Positions 1 to 5,113 of a stretch of 7,281 nucleotides of DNA are shown here, one piece after another. How positions within the stretch are numbered: position 1 is the first letter of the stretch; the number at the start of each line of letters is the position of its first letter. A program made the translations under genes and the position numbers. The notes beneath the pieces are model-generated. The model saw only the letters and a program-made list of their open reading frames with translations, had not been told where the DNA came from and ran no database searches. Source of the stretch: Fidelibacterota bacterium TMED108 (GTDB lineage: Bacteria; Fidelibacterota; Marinisomatia; Marinisomatales; TCS55); the NCBI GenBank assembly GCA_002172545.1, contig NHFJ01000027.1, forward strand, positions 17,146-24,426. The letters run 5' to 3'.

Positions 1-506
1 TTATTTATTATTAAGGGCTGACTGGCTTTTGCAATAAACGTGGTTCCTCTTCTACTAAAAGAAAGTACAAACTCATTTAAAATTTTGCACGCTTCACCGT
101 TTTTACCGGTTCCTAAAAAAGAGCGTTTAAAAATTCCATAATTTTTATCCCATTCCCTATCTTTCTTCGCCGTGACATTTATTTCATTCATTAAAATAGC
201 TTGTGGCGCTAGTCTAAAATTTACAGTAAGAGCTTCATCGGGTACAATTATCATACCTTCTCTTTCGATTTCATACCCTATCATTGAAATAATTAATTCA
301 TACTGGCCGGCAGGAACTTGAGTCAGAGCGAAGAATCCATTTTCATCAGAAGTGGTTCCCAATGTTGTTTTTGAAAAGAAAATATTAACACCAGCAAGTG
401 GTTCTGAAGTAGTTTTGTCTACTATCCTTCCATCAATGCGAGACTGAGACAATAATAAGGAAGTGATGCTAAATACTAGTGCTAGACTAGCAATAAACCT
501 GTAAAT
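1..506 (-). CDS. Exported carboxypeptidase-regulatory-like domain protein, C-terminus cut off by window edge
   Basis: An open frame of 168 codons runs to the window edge without a stop, so the protein is partial. Residues 1-21, counted from the ATT at 506-504, form a signal peptide (Tyr-Arg, then a hydrophobic stretch ending LLLS|Q). Residues 23-100 look like a carboxypeptidase-regulatory-like beta-sandwich: IDGRIVD, then LAGVNIFF, GTTSDENGFF, VPAGQYELIISMIGYE. The following part (EWDKNYGIFKRSFLG, then a Cys and KILN) resembles the conserved region after this domain in many FCB envelope proteins of unknown function. No ATG, GTG or TTG keeps the signal peptide. The in-frame codons after the upstream stop TAA include ATA and ATT only, and ATT at 506 has AAGG nine bases upstream. 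The gene begins one base after the peptidase stop codon, so it is probably co-transcribed and translationally coupled. The domain call is firm; the start and the function are not. Confidence 0.8.
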   Translation of the reverse strand, partial: MYRFIASLALVFSITSLLLSQSRIDGRIVDKTTSEPLAGVNIFFSKTTLGTTSDENGFFALTQVPAGQYELIISMIGYEIEREGMIIVPDEALTVNFRLAPQAILMNEINVTAKKDREWDKNYGIFKRSFLGTGKNGEACKILNEFVLSFSRRGTTFIAKASQPLIIN

Positions 507-507
507 A

Positions 508-2691
508 CTAATTATCCTTGAGCTTTAATAAAGATTTAGTGGCTGATTGTTGAATAATTTTTCTTGGTGACCATTCCTTTTTAAGAGTTTCTATCTTTGA
601 GATATCTGATTTATCACCAATATTACCTAATTGCTTAATCATTTCAGCTTGTACAATATAACTATCATCCCTATTAAGGTATTTTCGGATCAATTTTAGT
701 GCATCCTCTGAATGAAAAGCAGACATTTTAGAAATAATCGTCCTTCTTGGCTGTGAATGTTTTTCTCGGATATAGGCAATTAAAAACTCTTTTGAAGACA
801 TTTCACTGCCAATAGATTTTAATGCAGCATTTCTAGCAAACCATGATCTATCATGCACAGCTATACGCTTTAGAGTCCTTACTGTTTTCGGATCATCAAG
901 AAACTTTGAAAGCTCAGTAGCAGCCTCCATTCTACCAATTACATTATCACGCTTGACTTTGCTCAAAAGAGCATTTAATGAAAGTTGTTGATCCACCTCA
1001 ATAAGCAAATCATTGTCTGGGTCGAAGCGGACAAACAAGGGTTCTTTCTTCATTTCAAACCTATGTATGGATCGTTTTCTATCGATTAAGATCTCATCAA
1101 CTATAACTTCATTTTTATAATAAAAGGCTACTTTAGCAGGTAAAAAATATTTTGTTGGTGTTTTTCTGCCAATTTGAGTTTGATTTACATTCAGAGTTAA
1201 AACATCGTCTTTCCATTTAGATGCTATATTCAATTGAGGATGACCAGCGCTTAGTACCCATTGCTTAAAAAACCATGTGAGGTCTTTTTCAGATACTTCA
1301 TTTACAACATCAATTAAATCATTTGTATTGGGGTTGCCAAATGCATACTTAGTTAAGAATACTTCTTGAAATTCCTTGAATTTGTTATCCCCTACAATTT
1401 GCCTGAGCATATGAAGAACCGCTGCTCCTCTTGGATATATATGGCTATCAAAATTCTGGTTTGGGTATTCCCAGTAGGGGTGCATCATAGGACGGGAATA
1501 CCGATTCCTGTATTCATTTAAGTAGCTTTGCTTCTTTTTCCATAAGTTAATTTTTCCCTCTTCTTCTCCATACAAGAATGAACTATATAAATACTCACCA
1601 TAGGTAGCAAAGGATTCATTGAGCCAAGCGTGATGCCAGTTCTGCATAGTTATATAATCACCCCACCACTGGTGCGCTGCTTCATGCGCAACAAGCCAAT
1701 GACTGGGAAAATCTTTTTCAGCTTTAGCATCATGAATTGTTTTTTCACCAAGAATAGTTGCTGTAGTACTTTCAGCTCCCCCACCTATACCAGGAATGGT
1801 TATTTGATCCATTTTTGGCCATGGATAGGGTACTCCGTATTCATCTTCAAAAAACCTCATTATCTCTGGAGTGCGGTGAAATGAATGTTTGGCATGCTTT
1901 TTATCTTTTGGATAGACCCAATAGCTCATTGGGATATCTCCATGATAGTCCTGAATTACTTCAAATGGACCAGCAACCATAACATATAAATAAGTTGAAT
2001 TAGGAAGGTTGAGCTCCCAGTTATAGGTCGTTGAGTCGCCAGACCCTTCAGTCCGTATACGCATTCCATTTGACAATTTTTTCCAGTTAGTGGTTTTACT
2101 TTTCAAAACACCATTTGCAAGCACTTTCCAATCTGATCTTACCGTTGTAATTATTGAGCTTGTTGCTTTATCTGCCGGGTGATCATTAGAAGGAAACCAA
2201 TGACGGGCTCCCTCTGGGAATGAATGGGTCTGTACTAACGCAGGATTATCTTCTGATTCATCAAAAAAACCTAAACCCAGAACGCGAACTCCACCCATGT
2301 TATAATCTGAGGGGTCTGCAACCTTACCATCTGACTGGTAATGAATAGTGTAAGTACGTTTTTCATCTTTATAGAGCGGAGATAGAGGTTTAATTATCAA
2401 TGAGCCGTTTTGCTGGTAATAAGACAAAGATGATGTATCGTCATATACTCCTGTAACTCTGAACGTCTCAGTATCAAATCGCACAGTATCGACACTTGAT
2501 CTTTTAATCAAAAATTCTACAGACGTTTTACCGTAAAAAGATTTTTCATGATCATTGATCTTGAGGTTTATATCGTAGTGGAGTACATCTATATCAAATT
2601 TAGGCTCCCCATGAAAAGGCCGCTTGTAAAGATCAGCGGTTTGACTATTTGCTAAGCCAATAAGTATGAAAAGTGCGAATAATTGCTTCAT
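508..2691 (-). CDS. Secreted M1-family zinc aminopeptidase with helical-repeat C-terminus
   Basis: This 727-aa protein removes N-terminal residues from peptides, probably outside the cytoplasm. Residues 1-16 are a signal peptide (Lys2, hydrophobic core, ANS|Q17). The N-terminal beta domain spans about 30-240. The catalytic domain carries HEAAH at 336-340 and NESFA at 358-362; His336, His340 and Glu359 are the HEXXH-X18-E zinc ligands and Glu337 the general base. Tyr419, in YPRGAAVLHML, fits the transition-state Tyr. The exopeptidase motif, GAMEN in most of the family, reads GGAES at 304-308: the Glu is kept and the Asn is Ser. From about 575 to 725 the protein is Arg/Lys-rich and helical, like HEAT repeats, rather than an obvious ERAP1-type domain. 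The ATG at 2691 is preceded only by a weak AAGA. It is the first gene of a minus-strand unit with the regulatory-domain gene. A bestatin-type family function is likely; the substrate is unknown. Confidence 0.95.
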   Translation of the reverse strand: MKQLFALFILIGLANSQTADLYKRPFHGEPKFDIDVLHYDINLKINDHEKSFYGKTSVEFLIKRSSVDTVRFDTETFRVTGVYDDTSSLSYYQQNGSLIIKPLSPLYKDEKRTYTIHYQSDGKVADPSDYNMGGVRVLGLGFFDESEDNPALVQTHSFPEGARHWFPSNDHPADKATSSIITTVRSDWKVLANGVLKSKTTNWKKLSNGMRIRTEGSGDSTTYNWELNLPNSTYLYVMVAGPFEVIQDYHGDIPMSYWVYPKDKKHAKHSFHRTPEIMRFFEDEYGVPYPWPKMDQITIPGIGGGAESTTATILGEKTIHDAKAEKDFPSHWLVAHEAAHQWWGDYITMQNWHHAWLNESFATYGEYLYSSFLYGEEEGKINLWKKKQSYLNEYRNRYSRPMMHPYWEYPNQNFDSHIYPRGAAVLHMLRQIVGDNKFKEFQEVFLTKYAFGNPNTNDLIDVVNEVSEKDLTWFFKQWVLSAGHPQLNIASKWKDDVLTLNVNQTQIGRKTPTKYFLPAKVAFYYKNEVIVDEILIDRKRSIHRFEMKKEPLFVRFDPDNDLLIEVDQQLSLNALLSKVKRDNVIGRMEAATELSKFLDDPKTVRTLKRIAVHDRSWFARNAALKSIGSEMSSKEFLIAYIREKHSQPRRTIISKMSAFHSEDALKLIRKYLNRDDSYIVQAEMIKQLGNIGDKSDISKIETLKKEWSPRKIIQQSATKSLLKLKDN

Positions 2692-2820
2692 TGTATCTTA
2701 AATATAAATATCTTTTATTTATTTTGCTCTAGGAATCATTTATTTGAATTTAATAGAAAAAAATGAATAAACTGAATTTACTTGTTTTGCTCTGATGTGA
2801 TTTTCTTTTAGATTGTATAT
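2692..2820. promoter_or_regulatory. Divergent intergenic region between M1 peptidase and small membrane gene
   Basis: These 129 AT-rich bases separate two genes pointing away from each other, so promoters for both should lie here. The nonamer TTTTGCTCT occurs at 2722-2730 and again at 2785-2793, in the same orientation and 63 bases apart. The string TTGTTTTG at 2782-2789 resembles the Bacteroidota minus-7 element TAnnTTTG with one mismatch and lies about 30 bases before the plus-strand start. No convincing minus-33 partner was found, so exact promoter positions are not called. Confidence 0.5.
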
Positions 2821-3204
2821 ATGAATAGATTATTTTTCATGCGAAATAGAAGTTTATTTGAAAAGATTTTTCTTCTATTCTTCCTAACCTGTATGGTGCT
2901 TGTAACACCCTTCTCAACATATCTGTCTTCTGAAGATTATGTACAAATGAACGAAAGTTTTATAAACTTATCTTTTACTCCGACAGAAATTATGTTTATC
3001 GGTGTAGTGGCTCTTTTCGTATTTATTATTTTTGGCGGAAAAAATGACGATGAAGAAGAGGATGCTTCGTTAAGTATAATAAAGCCTATGGTAAGTAAAT
3101 TTGAAAATGATGAAGACCTGGGGCAATATATTAGAGCACTCTCCAATGCATCATCATCTTCAAACGACACAAATAGTAAAACACGAAAAAAAACTAAAAA
3201 ATAG
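2821..3204 (+). CDS. Small two-helix membrane protein with acidic juxtamembrane patch, unknown function
   Basis: I do not recognise this 127-aa protein. It has a basic N-terminus (RNRSLFEK), a hydrophobic helix at about 15-33, a short polar loop of about 22 residues, and a second helix at about 56-72. Right after the second helix comes an acidic run (KNDDEEED, 74-81). The tail is predicted disordered, Ser/Asn-rich at 109-119, and ends in a basic stretch (KTRKKTKK). Both termini probably face the cytoplasm by the positive-inside rule, though the acidic patch makes this uncertain. Start: ATG at 2821; a second in-frame ATG at 2839 would also leave both helices, and neither has a Shine-Dalgarno sequence. 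It opens a plus-strand row of four small genes. The reading frame on the other strand (2937-3170) looks like its shadow. Confidence 0.75.
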   Translation: MNRLFFMRNRSLFEKIFLLFFLTCMVLVTPFSTYLSSEDYVQMNESFINLSFTPTEIMFIGVVALFVFIIFGGKNDDEEEDASLSIIKPMVSKFENDEDLGQYIRALSNASSSSNDTNSKTRKKTKK

Positions 3205-3217
3205 ATCTATTATTTTT
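3200..3217 (+). terminator. Weak A/T hairpin followed by T run after the 127-aa gene
   Basis: The palindrome AATAGATCTATT (3200-3211) covers the stop codon of the 127-aa gene and is flanked by an A run before and TTTTT at 3213-3217. This could act as a weak bidirectional terminator. It is nearly all A/T, so the stem would be unstable; read-through into the next small gene is quite possible. Confidence 0.25.
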
Positions 3218-3238
3218 CATGATTCATCAATATCATGA
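3217..3238. repeat. Inverted repeat TCATGAT / ATCATGA before the 56-aa gene
   Basis: A perfect 7-base inverted repeat has arms at 3217-3223 and 3232-3238 with an 8-base spacer. Each arm itself contains the palindrome TCATGA. It ends 12 bases before the ATG at 3251, where it could be an operator, a translation-controlling hairpin, or a weak terminator followed by the short TTTT at 3242-3245. The sequence alone does not decide. Confidence 0.45.
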
Positions 3239-3250
3239 TAGTTTTAACAT

Positions 3251-3421
3251 ATGAAATTTATACTTGGGATCTTTATTGTTGGAGTAGTTGTTATAGTTTA
3301 TAACTATTTTGAAGAAAGCAATCAACCTCCCAGAAATCTAATAAAAACAGTGTTTGAGCTAGTTATTATTATTTCCGCAATTATTTTTTTCGTTCATAGA
3401 TATTTTTTTTTATTTCGGTAA
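3251..3421 (+). CDS. 56-aa two-helix membrane protein, unknown function
   Basis: A short open frame of 56 codons with two hydrophobic segments: residues 3-20 (FILGIFIVGVVVIVYNYF) and about 35-50 (FELVIIISAIIFFVHR), joined by a polar loop EESNQPPRNLIK. The C-terminus is aromatic and basic (HRYFFLFR). The start ATG at 3251 is preceded by AT-rich sequence with no Shine-Dalgarno motif, like its neighbours. It fills the gap between the 127-aa and 60-aa genes, lies on the same strand, and has the same two-helix plan; this is the main support that it is real. Low sequence complexity of T-rich DNA could by itself give a hydrophobic frame, so the call is moderate. No homologue is recognised. Confidence 0.55.
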   Translation: MKFILGIFIVGVVVIVYNYFEESNQPPRNLIKTVFELVIIISAIIFFVHRYFFLFR

Positions 3422-3461
3422 GAAGACTTAGGTGGCAAGCTATCTAAATATTTAAAATTTT

Positions 3462-3644
3462 ATGAGAAAAATTAGATTTTCATTACCAATAATTCTTGCA
3501 GCTATATCAATACTAAATTTGATACAATTTATTATTAATTGGGATACCTACTTTTTATCATCATTTTTTCTTTTTGGTGTAACGGCACTTATTTTTTATT
3601 TCATTATATCTTTCACAACAGATAAGGATGGATGGGAAAAATAA
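3462..3644 (+). CDS. 60-aa two-helix membrane protein, unknown function
   Basis: The protein starts with a basic MRKIR and has two hydrophobic helices at about 7-26 and 31-51, separated by a very short turn with NWDT, so it is a helical hairpin. A short charged tail TTDKDGWEK follows. By the positive-inside rule both ends should be cytoplasmic. The start ATG at 3462 has no Shine-Dalgarno motif. Its TAA stop overlaps the likely ATG of the following coiled-coil gene in the string TAATG, a common sign of translational coupling, so the two products may be made in a fixed ratio and act together. I do not recognise a family. Confidence 0.7.
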   Translation: MRKIRFSLPIILAAISILNLIQFIINWDTYFLSSFFLFGVTALIFYFIISFTTDKDGWEK

Positions 3645-3844
3645 TGAAAAACAAAAAGAATAAACCAAATATAATTAGCCATGAATCAACCAATCCAAAG
3701 CAAAAAACAAACGACAAAATTATGATCAAACATCTCAAGGACGAGCTAAGAGAATATAAAAGACAAATTAAAGTCTTAAAAAGAACTATTGAAGGTTTAA
3801 TGAATGAAAAAAGTTCTCATAAAAGCAGTATAGATCAGCAATAA
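3644..3844 (+). CDS. Small basic coiled-coil protein, unknown function
   Basis: The protein has 66 residues if started at ATG 3644, or 70 from ATG 3632. I prefer 3644 because it overlaps the preceding stop by one base (TAATG) and has GGGA six bases upstream, but the upstream start also has a purine-rich leader. Residues 1-22 are Lys/Asn-rich and probably disordered. Residues 26-53 form one long helix with a strict heptad of hydrophobic residues: Ile28, Leu31, Leu35, Tyr38, Ile42, Leu45, Ile49, Leu52, spaced 3-4-3-4-3-4-3. This predicts a dimeric or oligomeric coiled coil of four heptads. There is no signal peptide or membrane segment. A role as cytosolic partner of the 60-aa membrane hairpin encoded just upstream is an inference from coupling. 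It ends 16 bases from the stop of the convergent lipoprotein gene. Confidence 0.7.
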   Translation: MKNKKNKPNIISHESTNPKQKTNDKIMIKHLKDELREYKRQIKVLKRTIEGLMNEKSSHKSSIDQQ

Positions 3845-3860
3845 GATATATGGATTCAAA

Positions 3861-4286
3861 TCAACGTAAGCACGTATAGTACGGTGCATTATAAACAATT
3901 CTATCCAAATCATCTTTAGATAAACCACTCGTTGAAAAATGATCAGAAGTTGTTTCAAAAATAATTCCGTATTTTTCTATAGAATCCTCAGGTTGCATAT
4001 TAAGATCATTAATAGAAAATCTAGTTTTAAAGATGTGGTCATTTTTAAAGTAAATGTTTGCTGTTACATGTATGGCATCTATTGGCAAATCACCAATATT
4101 TTGAGCTTTCATTAAAAAACGAACATTATGATCGCTTTGAACTAAAACCCATTCTTCTTTTATTGATAAACTTAATCGACATTCGCCCTCAACAGGTGCA
4201 TTTTCATTGTCAGTGCCTTGGTCATCACATGTTACACTAAAAAATACGATTACAATAAATATTGAATTATTTAAATATTTTATCAT
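3861..4286 (-). CDS. Putative lipoprotein with Ig-like (FxLYD-type) fold
   Basis: The 141-aa product begins with a short hydrophobic segment (residues 9-19) followed by SVTC at 17-20 and CDDQ. This is a loose lipobox with Cys20 as the lipidation site. After an acidic linker (about 21-34) residues 36-138 alternate in beta-strand fashion: VLVQSDHNVRFLMKAQNIGD, IHVTANIYFKND, FSINDLNMQPEDSIEKYGI. That arrangement (strand, conserved N-x-G turn, Val-x-Ala strand, then a Pro-Gly/Glu-type turn and final strand) is typical of FxLYD and related Ig-like extracytoplasmic domains. Cys36 and Cys139 sit at opposite ends of the domain and could form a disulfide. The function is unknown; such domains usually bind or scaffold on the cell surface. 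It lies 53 bases downstream of tRNA-Leu on the same strand and converges with the coiled-coil gene. Confidence 0.75.
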   Translation of the reverse strand: MIKYLNNSIFIVIVFFSVTCDDQGTDNENAPVEGECRLSLSIKEEWVLVQSDHNVRFLMKAQNIGDLPIDAIHVTANIYFKNDHIFKTRFSINDLNMQPEDSIEKYGIIFETTSDHFSTSGLSKDDLDRIVYNAPYYTCLR

Positions 4287-4339
4287 ATAAATAAAAAAAC
4301 AGAAAAAGTTGAGCTAATTATTAAAGTATATTTTTGAAG

Positions 4340-4427
4340 TGGTGCCCGAGGGCGGACTCGAACCGCCACGGCTTATTCAGCCAACGGATTTTAAGTCCGT
4401 CATGTCTACCAATTCCATCACCCGGGC
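4340..4427 (-). tRNA. tRNA-Leu, anticodon TAA
   Basis: Read on the minus strand, the acceptor arm GCCCGGG pairs with CTCGGGC (one G-T pair). The D arm ATG/CAT, anticodon arm ACGGA/TCCGT with loop CTTAAAA (anticodon TAA at 4391-4393) and T arm GGCGG/CCGCC with TTCGAGT all fold. A long variable arm (GGC...GCC stem) marks it as a class II tRNA, as expected for leucine. The discriminator is A and the 3' CCA is encoded. Length is 88 bases including CCA. It decodes UUA, a frequent codon in AT-rich genomes. Confidence 0.97.
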
Positions 4428-4532
4428 ACAATGCTGAGCAAGAATTTAAACAGCTTAATCTTATTTCAATAGAATCATTTTCTTCGTTTTAATAAAACCA
4501 TCTGTTTACAGTTGATATAGATTTGATATTGC

Positions 4533-4546
4533 TTTGCTTAAGCAAA
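4533..4546. repeat. 14-base perfect palindrome TTTGCTTAAGCAAA behind tRNA-Cys
   Basis: The 14-base sequence equals its own reverse complement. On the minus strand it begins 6 bases after the mature 3' end of tRNA-Cys, where it could form a 5-pair stem with a TTAA loop. It has no following T run, so it is not a standard terminator; it may help 3' processing or be a binding site. Confidence 0.45.
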
Positions 4547-4551
4547 TCTTG

Positions 4552-4625
4552 AGGCGTCGGCCGGATTCGAACCGGCGAATGGCGGTTTTGCAAACCGATC
4601 CCTTAGACCACTTGGGTACGACGCC
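4552..4625 (-). tRNA. tRNA-Cys, anticodon GCA
   Basis: On the minus strand the acceptor GGCGTCG pairs perfectly with CGACGCC. The D arm CCC...GGG has AAGTGGTCTAA in its loop, the anticodon loop is TTGCAAA (anticodon GCA, plus-strand 4589-4591), and the T arm GCCGG/CCGGC carries TTCGAAT. The lowest anticodon-stem pair is T-C, leaving four good pairs. The discriminator is T, a cysteine identity element. The genome continues TCAA after the acceptor, so CCA is not encoded and must be added by tRNA nucleotidyltransferase, unlike the neighbouring tRNA-Leu. Length 74 bases. It lies upstream of tRNA-Leu in the same orientation with 124 bases between them. Confidence 0.95.
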
Positions 4626-4658
4626 ATTGATACAAAATAATGTTATAAAACGAACATG

Positions 4659-4686
4659 AAATTAGCTTTTTTTATTAATAAGTCAA
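4659..4686 (-). promoter_or_regulatory. Possible promoter of the tRNA-Cys/tRNA-Leu unit
   Basis: On the minus strand TTGACT (4686-4681) is followed after 16 bases by TAATTT (4664-4659), roughly a sigma-70-type pair with a poor minus-10 box. The expected transcript start would be about 27 bases before tRNA-Cys. An FCB genome may use a different promoter consensus, and AT-rich DNA gives such matches by chance. Confidence 0.25.
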
Positions 4687-4833
4687 TCAAGCAAATCTGA
4701 ATAATAATTCACGAACCGATTCCATTTTAGTATTTAGCTCATCTAAGGTTTTATTCTGTAGCCACAGTTGCGCTGAAATAGATAGAAATCCAATAATAAG
4801 GATGCTATAAATTATTTTAATGTGTTTATCCAT
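4687..4833 (-). CDS. 48-aa single-helix membrane or secreted protein, unknown function
   Basis: A short gene with the clearest translation signal in the window: GGAG (4844-4841, within AAGGAG) seven bases before ATG at 4833. The protein starts MDKHIK, then a hydrophobic helix at 7-25 (about IIYSILIIGFLSISAQLWL), then an amphipathic tail with QNKTLDELNTKMESVRELLFRFA. Leu30, Leu33, Met37, Val40 and Leu44 are spaced 3-4-3-4, so the tail may form a short coiled coil outside the membrane. ISA|Q22 could be read as a signal-peptidase site, but LWL follows directly, so I favour a membrane anchor. It stops 61 bases before tRNA-Cys on the same strand and starts 46 bases from the divergent 77-aa gene. 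The family is not recognised. Confidence 0.65.
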   Translation of the reverse strand: MDKHIKIIYSILIIGFLSISAQLWLQNKTLDELNTKMESVRELLFRFA

Positions 4834-4840
4834 ATAACTA

Positions 4841-4844
4841 CTCC
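4841..4844 (-). promoter_or_regulatory. Strong Shine-Dalgarno GGAG of the 48-aa gene
   Basis: The minus strand reads AAGGAGTAGTTAT before the ATG, seven bases of spacing from GGAG. Most other genes in the window lack such a motif, so it supports this small gene being translated. Confidence 0.7.
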
Positions 4845-4857
4845 TTTTTCATCAAAT

Positions 4858-4867
4858 AGAATATTCT
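4858..4867. promoter_or_regulatory. Palindrome AGAATATTCT in a 46-base divergent spacer
   Basis: A perfect 10-base palindrome lies between the divergent 48-aa (minus) and 77-aa (plus) genes, 12 bases before the ATG at 4880. The short spacer means that promoters or leaders of both genes must overlap here, so an operator is possible. It is A/T-dominated and may be chance. Confidence 0.3.
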
Positions 4868-4879
4868 TAACTTAAAAAT

Positions 4880-5113
4880 ATGAAAGCATCAAATCTAAAC
4901 ATATATCAACGTTTAAGGGATTTCAATGTTCCAGCTGCTGTACTTGATGAAATTTTCTCAAATCAAGACGATCTAAATACTCTAGTTAAATCTTGGGGAG
5001 AATTAAAAGACCAAAAGCTAAAAGAAGATCAAATCGCAGAAGCTATATCAAAAATTATAATAAAAGAGCTGGGTGATGATTTTCTTCAATCTTTAGAAAA
5101 TTCATCTAAATAA
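4880..5113 (+). CDS. 77-aa soluble helical protein, unknown function
   Basis: The product has no signal peptide or membrane segment and should be cytoplasmic. It is almost entirely helix-forming. Residues 8-27 (IYQRLRDFNVPAAVLDEIF) look like one helix-turn unit with a Pro, residues 30-40 a second with a Trp, and 47-75 a long amphipathic helix with KEDQIAEAISKIIIKELGDDFL. The net charge is close to neutral to acidic. The start ATG at 4880 follows AT-rich DNA without a Shine-Dalgarno motif. It is the only plus-strand gene between the divergent 48-aa gene and the right-hand minus-strand operon. Its last 28 bases overlap the end of the oppositely oriented 122-aa exported protein gene. I do not recognise a family; a small regulatory or adaptor protein would fit but is not shown. 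Confidence 0.65.
   Translation: MKASNLNIYQRLRDFNVPAAVLDEIFSNQDDLNTLVKSWGELKDQKLKEDQIAEAISKIIIKELGDDFLQSLENSSK

Noticed and set aside
1630..1884. 84-codon open frame on the plus strand
   Set aside because: It lies entirely inside the M1 peptidase gene opposite its conserved HEXXH region; it is a shadow of that gene.
2937..3170. 77-codon open frame on the minus strand
   Set aside because: It is antisense to the 127-aa membrane gene; Ser/Asp-rich low-complexity translation suggests a shadow.
4058..4240. 60-codon open frame on the plus strand
   Set aside because: It is antisense to the lipoprotein gene and His/Leu-rich without domain character.
4287..4339. Possible terminator after tRNA-Leu
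   Set aside because: T-rich on the minus strand but without a stable stem before the T run.
4340..4625. tRNA genes as integration sites for a mobile element
   Set aside because: No integrase, no direct repeat of a tRNA 3' end, and neighbours look like ordinary envelope genes.
4540..4698. Shared AAGCAAATCT at about 4540-4549 and 4689-4698
   Set aside because: A 10-base A-rich match in AT-rich DNA flanking tRNA-Cys; no extension into an attachment-site-like repeat.
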